Shown piece after piece: positions 1 through 11,052 of a stretch of DNA of 64,000 nt. The position numbers and the translations under genes are program-made. The DNA comes from Panax quinquefolius (lineage: Eukaryota; Streptophyta; Magnoliopsida; Apiales; Araliaceae). The notes under the pieces were generated by a model. The model was not told where the DNA came from. It saw only the letters and a program-made list of their open reading frames with translations, and made no database searches. Within the stretch, counting starts at the first letter, position 1. Each line of letters begins with the position of its first letter. Location of the stretch: the NCBI GenBank assembly GCA_020205615.1, contig CM035164.1:1453501-1517500 (forward strand), read 5' to 3'.

Positions 1-242
1 ATTCCTGAAGTACTATTCACGGGGTACCATTTACCCGAAAAATATATTTATGTTTTGTCCAAATTATTTTTGGTACATGAATATTATTCTTGAATTTTAC
101 TCCACAAAGCAGTATCATGTTGACAATTTAGATATTTTTAAACTCTGGATAAATTTAAAGTCTTTAATATTTATCCTTGATTTCGTTTGATTAATGCTTA
201 TTTCATTGTCATCATCCCCATGCTTATATTATGATGAAAGTC

Positions 243-430
243 ATCTTTGGCTTACGTGCAAGATGAACTGTTGATTATTGATTTTACAGTTGTATATCTT
301 TAATTTACGTACAAAAATGGACTGTTGATTATTGGTTTTACAGTTGTATATCTTTGGCTTACGTGCAAAGATGGACTGTCGATTATTAGTTTTACAGTTG
401 TATATCTTTGGCTTACGTGCAAAGATGGAC
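243..430. repeat. 54-bp minisatellite, about 3.5-4 copies
   Basis: A unit of about 53-54 bp containing ATCTTTGGCTTACGTGCAAA followed by a TTGATTATTGGTTTTACAG-like part recurs with starts near 243, 297, 350 and 404. Because the period is close to 54, the minus strand reads as an 18-residue repeat (SIFARKPKIYNC core), but there is no other sign of coding. More diverged units with a CCGTAGTGCA core and GATCATGACCATTAGT continue to about 720. I infer a decayed tandem repeat, possibly from an old LTR element. Confidence 0.75.
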
Positions 431-1560
431 AGGTGTATGACATGATCATGACCACTAGTGATAATAACGAATATCCTTGGCCCGTAGTGCATGGATAATT
501 CGATGATGTGATTGGCAGGATCATGACCATTAGTTAACAAATAATGTCTTTTTGTCAGTAGTGCACATCGACAGACAATTGATTAGTATAATCATGACCA
601 TTGGTGTTATAGTTGAATATCTTTGACCCGTAGTGCAAAGGTAGACAACTGATTGGTATGATCATTGTTATTACATTTGAATATCTTTAGCCTTTGGGGT
701 AAGGATATTAAGTAAACGTTCTATTAATCCTTTGTGGCAAGGAGGAACTGTTGATTCACATTATTATAAACATGAATTGTGAATTTAACTAAAATATTTG
801 GTGGTTCAGGTGAAGACATGTGATGAAAGTTCTCTTTGTCTTGGGTATAATAAAGAACTGTTAATGGGTATTACAGCGATAAAGTTGATGAAAAACTTTT
901 TAAATCATAGAAGACAGTAAATTTTATGCTCTACTTGACTCTTCTAATGGATTGCTTATTTCGTTGCAGTTGTTGATCTAAAACTTGTTGTCTATTATAT
1001 TCTATCAGTTGTTATACTGTTAAAGATTAAGGATAATTTATTCTGCAGTATCTTAGTCATAATATTTCTTACTGGGCTAGTTGAGCTCACCCTTTCTTTC
1101 ACTGTTCTTTTCAGGAAATGAAAATATATCTGGGACGAGTCGAGGAACGGAGTGACGGTCCAGATGTTTGCATTAATAGTCCTCACTATTCAGTGAAATA
1201 GTGTGATAATAATTGTAATGAAGACTTTATTTGAGTTTGAATACTGTCCATGACACAATATTCGTGTTAAAACTCTAAGCTACGCTGTTGTCGTATTGTA
1301 TAAAAGAAGTTTGTATTTGATTTATGTACCATGTATCTGACGACTCAGAATGAGTGATGTATACCTATTTTGGGGCGTCACAATTAAGATGTTAAAAAAG
1401 GGAGAAAAAATAGCCTGAAAAAGTAGGAGAAAAGTAAGGAGAGTATTAAATAATTAGGGGTAATTTAGGAAATAATATAATCAATATCTCCTAAAAAATC
1501 TACAAACGTCAAATAAATATGAACAAAATTTGTTCTCTAAAACGTCAATTAAATAGGAAT
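431..1560. other. gene-free flank downstream of the callose synthase gene
   Basis: Diverged continuation of the minisatellite to about 720, then AT-rich sequence with no convincing ORF. A GGGGCGTCACA end near 1373-1383 resembles the 3' tip of Gypsy-type LTRs, so part of this stretch may be LTR relic. A half Stowaway-like terminus (GGAATGGAGGGAGT) lies at about 1555-1569. Confidence 0.4.
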
Positions 1561-1580
1561 GGAGGGAGTGATTTTTATTA

Positions 1581-1744
1581 CTCCCTCCGTCCCAGGCTAA
1601 AAGTCCTGATGAATTTTTCACGCATATTAAGAAGGGGAATAAAATAACAAAATGTATAAATGTTTGGTTATTAAAAGAAAGTGGACATTTAACATAAAAC
1701 AATTCAAAATAGTAATAAAGACTTTTATCATGGGACAGATGGAG
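1581..1744. mobile_element. Stowaway-like MITE (Tc1/mariner type)
   Basis: 164 bp with terminal inverted repeats CTCCCTCCGTCCCA at the left and TGGGACAGATGGAG at the right, flanked on both sides by TA (1579-1580 and 1745-1746). This is the standard structure of Stowaway MITEs. No coding capacity. Confidence 0.85.
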
Positions 1745-2140
1745 TACTTATTAAGAATGTGTGAATAACAAGAAAGAATGATCTAAAGAACTAGTTCACA
1801 TGGGAATAAGTAATACTTCGTAAAAAAGTACAGATTTCAATTAATAAGTAATTTAAAAGGACAAATTAGATAAAAATATATATTATTAATCAACATGCCG
1901 ACGTTTATTTCCGGGGAGAAAACTTTTCCCATAAAGGGGCTTGTATGACATCATTATAATCATAATGCTTCACAACGTTAAATCAAATAAAAATTTACAT
2001 ATTTTCATATTTTCGCATATTATGTGTATCTGCACGATTAAATTGTGACGATCAATCAATGTTACTATGACATTCAAACTTAAAAAGGGTCAATAAAAAC
2101 CTATCAAAATGCCGAAATTAACTTACCATAATTAAAGAGT
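1745..2140. other. AT-rich spacer
   Basis: No gene, RNA or clear repeat was recognised between the MITE and the inferred 3' UTR of the callose synthase gene. Confidence 0.4.
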
Positions 2141-2312
2141 ATTACAATATCACAAGTCCAAGTAAATATTACAATGTGAAGGCAAAACTGAATTAGCTAC
2201 ACAAAAATGCTGCCCATATACATATAATAACAACAGCAGCTTAACAGAAGAATGACAAAGACTCAACAAGGAATCTGTTAACTTGCCTCTCCAGGTAAAA
2301 TTAGAAATATAT

Positions 2313-2318
2313 TTTATT
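2313..2318 (-). terminator. candidate poly(A) signal AATAAA for callose synthase
   Basis: Reading the minus strand, AATAAA sits within AAAATAAAATATATT about 47 nt downstream of the TGA stop. Its position suits a plant near-upstream element and suggests a short 3' UTR; no cDNA evidence is available. Confidence 0.45.
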
Positions 2319-2364
2319 TTACAAGTAATCACAACAGTAAGGTGGCTTTTCCTGGCTTTGAAAT

Positions 2365-3219
2365 TCACTCCTTGTTTCGAGATGCTCGATCTTTCCGATG
2401 GCCACCAAGGATGCGAGAAATTTGTAAACCTCTGCTGAATGCTTGGTTGAAAAGCATACGGGTTTGAAACTCGGAAACAAAAGGAAACCACGCAAGAAAA
2501 GCAACTGGGGTGAAAAGAAGCAAACCCATTACAATTTCATAACCACGAGCAAGTGTCCGAACTGATCCCCAGAATCCAGCTCGATGAACAACAGGCTTGC
2601 ATGCTTGTGCAATCTGAAAGAAGAAGAGGATGAGGTATGCAAATAATTACAAATTATATAATGAACTATGAAGAATTAAACATGCGTAGTTTCAGTAGCT
2701 TTAAGGGAAAACAGGGAAAATAACATGTGAATTTACTAGACTATAATGGAAAAGTAGGAAAGAGCGCACGAATTAGTTTGTAAAATTAGGATCATCACTT
2801 GAATGGGGAAAACATAGAATGACTGAATGAGAAACCCAAATCGTTATACATTACATCTAAGGAATAACCATATTTTAACTCCACCTTTCTTGTACACATA
2901 ACAAGAGGAGCAACATTTTGGTATTACAATTGTGAACCAGTACGTGAAATAGGATTGCAAGACGCTTCTCAGGAATTAAAAACTATCAACAAGTGTGATG
3001 TGAATTGGATATACTGAAAAAAAATTTACTAACCAGAAGCAAACCCCAACCAGTAGGCATGAAAGCAAGAATGCAGACTATGATGTCCTGCATTGTCATA
3101 TGGGGGAGCGCGATCAAGGTTACCAGAATAGAAATAAATGTAAGAAAGATCAATCCTTTGATGAGCCGAAACATGAGTTGAAAATTTGCACTGAATTTTC
3201 GCCGTCCGACCGAAATAGT
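2365..3219 (-). CDS. callose synthase exons 41-42 (C-terminus)
   Basis: Exons: 3034-3219 and 2365-2613, residues about 1804-1947. Exon 41 encodes TISVGRRKFSANFQLMFRLI, two hydrophobic segments and ILAFMPTGWGLLL. Exon 42 encodes IAQACKPVVHRAGFWGSVRT, a membrane segment LLLFTPVAFLAWFPFV, and the cytosolic tail NQAFSRGLQISRILGGHRKD ending RASRNKE and TGA at 2367-2365. Both are in frame and of family length. They are separated from exon 40 by the 7.8-kb intron 40 full of retroelements. Confidence 0.94.
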
Positions 3220-3419
3220 CTGGAAAAATATAAACAGGTTGAGAAACTGATCCTCTAAGCTCATATTTATGAAAGCAATATATATGATCGAATATTCAAA
3301 TCATCAATTCCAAGTGTAAATTGTAACAACCCCCGCATTAGAGAAAAATGAACAAAATCATATAATTTACATTATTATAATCAAATACATAATATAATAA
3401 ATATATTATATACTATCCG

Positions 3420-3500
3420 TATGGCCAACAAATGAATTGGTTAAGTTAGATAAGAGAAAAGAACTTAATGCTAAGGATTTGGGTTCAAGTCATGGCAATA
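3420..3500 (+). repeat. possible SINE-like head
   Basis: A-box-like AATTGGTTAAG followed about 50 nt later by a B-box-like GGGTTCAAGTC. The pattern resembles a tRNA-derived SINE head, but no clear tail or target duplication was found. Confidence 0.25.
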
Positions 3501-3526
3501 ACATTATTTCAATTTTATTTTTAAAG

Positions 3527-3610
3527 ATGCCAACTAACATTGCAACGGTCACAATTAATTAATTAATATTATGCCAACTAACATTGCAACGGTCACAATT
3601 AATTAATTAA
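3527..3610. repeat. 44-bp tandem duplication
   Basis: Two head-to-tail copies of a unit beginning ATGCCAACTAACATTGCAAC, at 3527-3570 and 3571-3610, nearly identical. They lie in the presumed upstream part of the Copia LTR region in intron 40. Confidence 0.8.
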
Positions 3611-3978
3611 GCCAACGGTTAATTGCCGATGGTTAATTGCAGAGTAACGGCCAACTAATTGGGATGCCAACTTTAAAGGGGAGTTTGGAAACCTATAAAT
3701 ATGTTGCCAATCTACCCAAAATTATAACTTCAAATCATTCAAAATCCTTCTCAAGTTCTTAGAAAAATTATCATTCTATATTACTTTTCTTGTTAAAATT
3801 ATCATTTATAGTTTTGCACTAGATTTGTTACTACACAACAAATTCTAATACAGAGTAAAATCCGGGCCTGTGTTATATTGGGAGACTAATTCGCAGTAAT
3901 CCCGTGTAGCAAAAGTTAGGGGCAAATATAGTCTTTAAGGAAAGAGTGATCAACCATTCAATTCAGGCGGTAATATTG

Positions 3979-5058
3979 TGTTGTATATCTTAAAGTAAAC
4001 TATATATATATATTAACTTATCTCAAATAAATCAGAACTGTAGAAAAAGATTTGTCAAGGCTAGTATTTGGTACTATGTCCTTAAGACAATTATGCCCTC
4101 TGTATGGTGCTCAAAGTTGATAGCACTTGTCTCCCAGGATAATATGATACCGTATACTACGAACCAAAGAAATTCCCGGACTCCCTCTCTCAAAATTAAC
4201 TAAGAAACTGATGAAGAAATAAAGACTTGAAAGCTCTAATATGCCTGAATGCTTGAGAAATGAATGAATGAGAAGGTTGTCCCCTCCTATCTATTTATAG
4301 GAGGGGTTGGTGACCCTTCGGATCCGTACTTAGCCCTTGAAAAGCCATGGGATGCTACTGAAACATGTATGGCATCCTTTGGTCAAAACAACGTAGTTTT
4401 AATCATTTGCAGTATGGACGCGTCTATTCGGACCTATAAAATGACGTAGTTTTATCATTAGCAGAACCAAAACTACGTAGTTTTAGTAGAAAAGGCGCGA
4501 CAAAACGACATAGTTTTGGGTTGTCCGTTCAGATTGATACCCTTTCAGTAGATACCGCTTCTCAAAACGACACAGTTTTGATATAATAAAATACCGTTTA
4601 TCAAAACGACACAATTTTGATAATAGAATTAAATAAATAAAATTTAAATAATTTTTTTCTAAAAAATTATATACAAAAACCCAGACCCAAGCCAAGGCCA
4701 GGCCTGTCGGTCGGCGGCGTCTACGGCGCGCTTGTAGGTTCGAACCAAATCTTGGCTAGGTCCTCTCCCATCCACAAAAGTGGGGTGCCCCTTGGGGCCC
4801 AAATCCAAGAGCACTTTCCTTGTATATAAACACATTAAAAGTTTAATTCCTAACCTATGTGGGACTCGATTTTTTTCCCACATGTATTTATTATCATTTA
4901 TCATTTCTAAGTGTGATATTTGGGAGTTAATATCTCATTCATTACTCCATGGATTTGAGCTTCCACATACTTAATTTAATCTACTCATGGAGTAGAACAT
5001 ATAGAATCATTAAAAATAATTAATGATATCCACATTAATTTAGTCTCAAATACTAACA
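3979..5058. mobile_element. solo LTR inserted into the Copia LTR, 5-bp TSD TATTG
   Basis: 1080-bp insertion beginning TGTTGTATATC and ending TACTAACA (TG...CA), flanked by TATTG at 3974-3978 and 5059-5063. The other Copia LTR copy at about 10272 reads straight through the empty site, which confirms the insertion. It contains a row of imperfect ACGT-core palindromes (4385-4618) and a TATTTATAGGAGGGG stretch near 4294-4308. Confidence 0.75.
4385..4618. repeat. six copies of an AAAACNACGTAGTTTT-type palindrome
   Basis: Sites at about 4385-4400, 4437-4452, 4469-4484, 4502-4517, 4564-4579 and 4603-4618 are 16-bp imperfect palindromes built on ACGT or decayed ACAT/ACAC centres. They sit inside the solo LTR, so they may be LTR enhancer repeats. 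ACGT cores are typical bZIP binding sites (general knowledge); binding here is inference. Confidence 0.6.
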
Positions 5059-5679
5059 TATTGTTATTCTAAATCAAACTACAAAGTGGGTTACAACAAT
5101 CTTAAGACTATTAACAATGGAGGACAACAATGCAAAAAATAGCTTGAATCAAATTAACAAACTCGAGAAATTTGATGGATTATTCTTCAAACGTTGGAAG
5201 AGCATAATGTATTTTTGTTGGCATTAAAACTCTCATGCTAAATGAACAGAAAATAGAAGAAAAAGAAAATGAGACACCGACAGAAATGAAGAATCAAATA
5301 AAATGGGAACAAGACGACTTCATGTATAAAGGGTACATTTTAAATGCGTTATTCAATTCATTGTACGATATATATGAATCTAAGTTCATAGAAAAGACGA
5401 CAAGAGAATTATGGGAGGATCTCGACAAGTACAAAATCGAGGGCGTCGAAAATAAAAAATTCCTAGCAAGTTCATTATTTGATTATCAAATGATAGATAA
5501 CAAATATGTTATGTTGCATGTAATACCCGGTAAAAAAATGATAATAATAATAATATTAATAATAACAAATCTTGGGAAAAAGGATTATAAATTAGTAATT
5601 TTGCGTATGAATTATTAATTTATTTCTGTTAATTTGTGTAATTAGCTCGGACGGAAGGAATTTAACTAGTTATATTCAG

Positions 5680-7175
5680 ATTATAATTTTGGGTATGACG
5701 TTGCTTAATTCAAGTATGGATTCCGTACTCCAGTCCTTTGATTATTGTTGCATTCTTTGTATCTCGTGATATCTCGTCATTCATTTCATTTTTCTTATAA
5801 TCCTATTGGAAATCTTAAATAGAAATTTGATATTTGATATTTTGGCTGTATTCAGTAATTTAAACTTTTTCCTTCTATTACAATTTGTACATATTCTATA
5901 ATTTTTCAACGATACTCTTGTTAAATTTGATTTGTTCGTTTTGTTCTTTATTTCGAATTCTGTTATTATTTCACATAATTGTTTCTTGTGAAATTCATAT
6001 AATAGTTTCATTTTGGAGTTGATACATAAGACTCATATTTGTATTCTTTGAATTAGGATATCATGTCTAGTATTTATTTTGATATTTATAGAGTGATATA
6101 TGTTACCTTCTTTTGGAGAAATTATGATTTGATTTGGTTCAACATAAACATTAGAACCTCGTTTCTCTGGATAATGTGTTGTATGTGTTGTGACACGGTA
6201 CCTATTTTATTGGTATTATGTCGCATGTGCTGTGACACGATATCTATTTTTATTGGTATTATGTCGCATGTGTTGTGACACGATATCTATTTTTATTAGT
6301 ATTAGTCGCATGTGTTGTGACATGATATTTTTGTTAGAATATACCGTAAGGTATACCTGAGCTATAACCACCTGTGGGGGTACCACAGACATATCGTCTT
6401 GGCATGAGGCATGACACTCTCCATGACGGTGTGATCCACGACGTCTCTGTTTGGGCTCCGGAGGAAATGGGCCATTTGGTATTTAGTTGTGGGAGGCGTA
6501 TGAGTTAACCTTAGTTTTCTGTTCTACAGATTTGTGATGTTGTGCTAAACACACCTATCCGATTTGCATACATTTGGATTCGCGGTCCAATGTGTGATTT
6601 GTCTGTTTGGCAATGTATATTTTTAAGCTCAAACAGTATGAAATAACATCCAGCCATTTGATCCAGTCTATTATTTCATTGTATTAGTTTTGTTTGTTTC
6701 TGTTCAGTTCAATTAATTGAGCTAGCTACTTCAGTTCATTCTTTACTCTTCTGTTTGTTTCGTTAATTCTGTTGATTCAGATATATTCTATTCAGACCTT
6801 GGAGATTATATTTTCATCAGTATTTAAGCTTGAAGCTTTGTTCAGTATTTTTACTCGGTTGATTTCGTATTTCAGTTGTGCATCTTTGTATATCTATATC
6901 TGTACTGGGCAATTGACTCATGCTGTGTTTTTCTTCCGACAGGTTTGCAGGGGTGATACAAGGCTAGTGTGATAAAGAGAGTTTCCTTTGACCATCTAGG
7001 TTGATTCGATTTTTGGTATTGATTATTTTGACTCTGGTTGGAGAATTGTACTTAGTACTTCATTGATGGATATCATTATTAAATATTTGATATTATTAGT
7101 GCAATGTTTACTTATTTTGAGGTTTGTTGTGCTTTGCAGGTAACATTCCTTCCTTTTCGGGAAGGGGGTGTCACA
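5680..7175. mobile_element. truncated Gypsy-type LTR fragment
   Basis: Closely parallels 47100-48367 (shared CTCCTTTGATTATTG, TCGTGATATCTCGT, GTCGCATGTG, GAGCTATAACCAC) and ends CGGGAAGGGGGTGTCACA. It is the 3' part of the same LTR family as the solo LTR in intron 1. It interrupts the Copia gag region, and its 5' half is missing. Confidence 0.65.
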
Positions 7176-8160
7176 TTGCAAGTACATGAACTTTAAATTA
7201 TTATGAATCAAATTGTGTCGGAAGGCCATAGTTGTAACACCCTAGTCCCACATTGAAAAATAGGGGAATAATTTGTTTGCATATAAAGAAATAAGTTACT
7301 ACAAAAAAGGTAATCTTCAAAAGGAGAGGAGTTTGAACATGTAAAATCATCATATACACAGAAAAAGACAACAACTAAAACATAGTTCGTCTACAAAATC
7401 AAACACATATCCTTAACAAACCCATCAAGTAAAACAACAATCTTTTGTTTACAAAATGGGTGAAAAATTACAATGATCAGTTAATGCAAAGATATCATAC
7501 AGATATTAAAGAAGAGCAGCTCACACTGATCAACAGTGGAGAAAAAGTGATGAGAAACCATGGTTTGGGTTTGGGTCTTAGATTCCTTCGTTTGAAGATA
7601 TTTCAAGCCCCAAGTACATAGCTTATTCTAACAGTGATGAGAATTGAGATTTGAGAGGGGCAGAGACTCGTAAGTTGTAAGTTGTAAGTCGTAACTTCGT
7701 AAGCTGGCAGGGTCGCAGAGGCGGAATTGCAAAGATGCCGGAGTGGGGGAGACTCGAGATTTATGAAGCAAAGTTGTGGGTTGTGGCTATGGAGAGGCGC
7801 ACGCAATTGGGAATTTGGGATTTAGGGATTTGGGTTAGGGTTGTGCAGTCGGCAGAGGCTACCAAGCTAGAGGGTGAGAGAGGCGAGAGCAGAGTGAGTC
7901 ATAATTAAGAGTTAGGTTTTCAATTTTTTTTATTAAAATGCCTATTCGGTTATTCGAGTAACCGAATATCACAATTTTAATAACTGTATCCAAACCCGAA
8001 AACCGGATAGTAAAACCGTATAACTGAATTGTAGAAAATAATCAATAACCGAATAACCTAAAAAATTCGTTATTCGGTTTTACCCGTTTTTTTCTTAGTC
8101 TTAGTGGTGGTCTAAGATGACCCAAGAAGATACTATTGGGCCAGTGGTTTAAGGCTTTAT
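7176..8160. other. unclassified repeat-like stretch inside intron 40
   Basis: Starts near TGTAACACCCTAGTCCC (7233), a Gypsy-LTR-like tip. Around 7930-8095 it carries several ATTCGGTTATTC/GAATAACCGAA inverted motifs like those in the hAT element at 23287-25514. No ORF is credible. Probably parts of further inserted elements. Confidence 0.4.
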
Positions 8161-9992
8161 TTTGATGGCTTTAATTCGATTCGAACTTGGGATTTGACCC
8201 GAAATTTATTCCGGACTCAAGATTTGACTTAAATTGTTTCAATAGTCTCGACGATGGATTTCAAGTGTCAACAATCATTTCAAAGTTACCATTTTTGTGG
8301 AAAGATTGTCAAAAGCAATTGAAACAAAAGAAAGATGCAATGACTATGCAAGAACTTATTAAATTTCTCTAAGTTGAAGAAAATTCTCGAAACTTGGATA
8401 AATTGAAAATAGAAAACAAGTGTTAAAACTCTCGTCATAAAAAATGCATCTAAACCAAAGGACAACAACAAAAGAAATCGTGGTGGTCAAGATAACACTT
8501 CCGGAAATAAAAAACTGAAAGGTACTTGTTAAAAGTGTGATAAGCCAGGATACTTCAAGAAACAATGTATTTTATACTTGAAGCAAATGTAACAAAAGAA
8601 TGACTAAACAAATATGATAAGCAATGAAGATATTGTCGCCATGATTATGGAGACTAACATGGTTGGAAATGACATGGAATGGTGGATCGATTCTAGATCA
8701 ACCAAGCATATTGCCAAGAATAAAGCAATGTTTAAAGCCTATAAACACCTATGAAGTATGAAGGATAGTCAAGAACTATTCATAGAAAATTTATCAACTG
8801 CAAAAGTGATAGGCAAAGGCAATGTGGTTCTCAAGTTATCATCTAGGAAGACAATCACTCTTAATGATTTTCTTCATGTTCTAGGAATTAGAAAAAATCT
8901 TGTATTTGTTAGTCTTTTAAACAAACATGGTGTTTGACACTAATTGTGTTGTATTGTCCAAGGGTGGCATGTACGAATTGGATGTTTGACATGCTAGATT
9001 AGGACATGTAAATTATAAAAGTATGATCTTAGTTTAATTCCTAATAAGATTAATTTTTCTACTATAGAAAAATGTGGTATGTGTCAAGTCTAAAATTGCC
9101 AAGAAATCTTTTAAAAAAGTAAAAGAAATTCACAATTATTAAAATTAATTCATTCCGATATTTGTGAATTTGAGGGTATATTAACTAGGGAAGGTAAAAG
9201 ATATTTTATAACATTTATAGATGATTGCTCTAGATATACTCAAGTTGATTTGTTAAGGACTAAAGATGAGGCTTAAGAAAATTTAAAATCTACAAGGCTC
9301 AAGTTGAAAAGCAATTAAATCGAAGAACTAAAATTCTTAGATTGAATAGAGGGGAGGAAAATCATAGTACAATTCATCAAATTACAGCCCCTTATAGTCC
9401 TCAACAAAATGGAGTGGCAAAACAAAAAAAATAGGACACTTGAAGAAATGATTAATACATTACTTCTTACTTCTGGTTTGCCTAAAAATTTATGGGGGGG
9501 GAGCATTAATGATTGCTTGTTATATACTTAATCGTATATCCCATATGAAAACTCACATTACACCTTATGAATTGAAAAAAGAAGAGAAAACCATCTCTTG
9601 ACCATTTAAGGGAGTGGGGATGTAAGACATTAGTAAGGTTAACTGATCCTAAGAGGCCTAAGCTTGGAGCTAAAGCAATTGAGTGTGTTTTTATAGGATA
9701 TGCACAAAATAGTAAAGCCTATAAATTCTTGACCATGGAATTCACAAATTCTGTTAGCCAATATATAATTTTGGAGTATAGAGATGTTGAGTTCTTGTAG
9801 AATTCATTCTTTAGAAAAAGGTCAAGAGAAGACACTAATAAAGAGGATCAAAGAACAATTCATCATGAAACTAATGAAGAAATGGAATTTACTATATCTT
9901 CTGAAGAAATAGAACCAAGAAGAAGTAAAAGAGTAAGGATAGAAAAATCCTATGATACTGACTTCTACATGTACCTAGTAGAAGCGATTTCT

Positions 9993-10136
9993 AAAAAAAT
10001 CCCCGCTTAGTCCCTCAAGCCCCTTTAGCCCTACTTTAAGCGCAAAAAAATTCCTCCGAAAATTAGGTGGGTATATAAGTGAGAGGGTTTTTTATTTTAA
10101 TAACTACCCAAACCAGATCTTGATATATTTAATTTT
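9993..10136 (+). mobile_element. truncated end of a hAT element (same family as 24510-25259)
   Basis: Begins TTCTAAAAAAATCCCCGC and continues with the same order of sequence as the left end of the hAT at 24510, including TTTTATTTTAATAACTACC and CAGATCTTGATATATTTA. It breaks off where Copia-like LTR sequence starts. Only the end survives. Confidence 0.65.
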
Positions 10137-10299
10137 CTAGTATAGAGTAAAATATGGGTCTGTCTTATGTTGGGAGACTAATTCGCAGTAACCTTGTGTA
10201 GCAAAAGTCAGGGGAGAACATAGTATTAAGGAAAGAGTGATCAGCCATTTGATTCAGGTGGTAATATTATTGTTCCAAATCAAACTACAAAGTGAGTTG

Positions 10300-11052
10300 C
10301 AACAAAACACCATCAATTTAATAAAACAGAGATTGAGAATAACAAATAATTACAGCTCAGTGCGACACAAAAGCTATGTTACATGGACTCTACACTTTAT
10401 CCAGAGGTACTCGTATCTACATGCTTGACACTCGGACAAGGGCATGGGTGTTGGATACTTCATTTTAGTGTAAAAAAATGGCCAAATTTCACTCTTTAAA
10501 GTATCACCGTCTAATCAGACACTCCACCCAAGTCCAAGAAACTTGGTGCAAAAGTCGTACTAAAATATTTTAGAGAAAGAAGAAGATATTATAGGGTGTT
10601 TCTCATAGTGAATTACTCGGGTCATGTATTGACAACTATTATTAAAGGAACAAGTTCAAGAAAGTGTCCTCTTTTTCTCCAGAGGATTTTTATTATTTAT
10701 TTAATGTTTAGGGTTTTCAATCTTTACCATTTCCAGTTTATGAAATATGTTATCATCTCAACAAGAAAATAATTCCTTCAACAATATACTTGTTGTGAAG
10801 AAGAAATAATTTATCCATCTATATGTATAATAAAACATGCAAGCAGAAATTACTCGTTAGGAATTTTTTTTCCAATAAAATAATTTTAATGTTTCGGGTC
10901 TTACTCTTTACCATTTCCAGTTAATGGACCATGTTAACAAGAATATAACTCCTTCAACAACAAACTTGTACTTGTTGTACAGAGGAAATAATTTCTCCAT
11001 CTATATGAATAATAAAACATGCAAGTACAAATGTTAAAACTTATTCTCTCAC
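10300..11052. other. intron 40, proximal part
   Basis: AT-rich intron. Two diverged copies of a segment with CCATTTCCAGTT, ACAAGAA..., TCTCCATCTATATG and AATAAAACATGCAAG occur at about 10725-10845 and 10905-11025, a local direct duplication. No gene seen. Confidence 0.5.

Larger units (their letters stand above)
3690..10300 (+). mobile_element. decayed Ty1/Copia retrotransposon in intron 40 (antisense to host gene)
   Basis: A direct repeat about 6.3 kb apart (about 3842-3978 and 10137-10300) shares GGGAGACTAATTCGCAGTAA and GGAAAGAGTGATCA and looks like LTR sequence. After the left copy a gag starts at ATG 5117 (EKFDGLFFKRWKS, ELWEDLDKYKIEG, UBN2-type). Gag resumes at about 8187 (FLWKDCQKQLKQKKDAMTMQ) with a zinc knuckle near 8525-8570 (KCDKPGYFKKQC, first Cys followed by a stop). 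A protease-like WIDSR, integrase-like LGHVNYKSM and FIDDCSRYTQVD, and PYSPQQNGVAKQ follow to about 9990. Reverse transcriptase is missing and many stops interrupt it. Dead element. Confidence 0.8.

Noticed and set aside
243..720. Possible CRISPR array
   Set aside because: Repeats are directly contiguous and diverged with no unique spacers, in a plant nuclear context.
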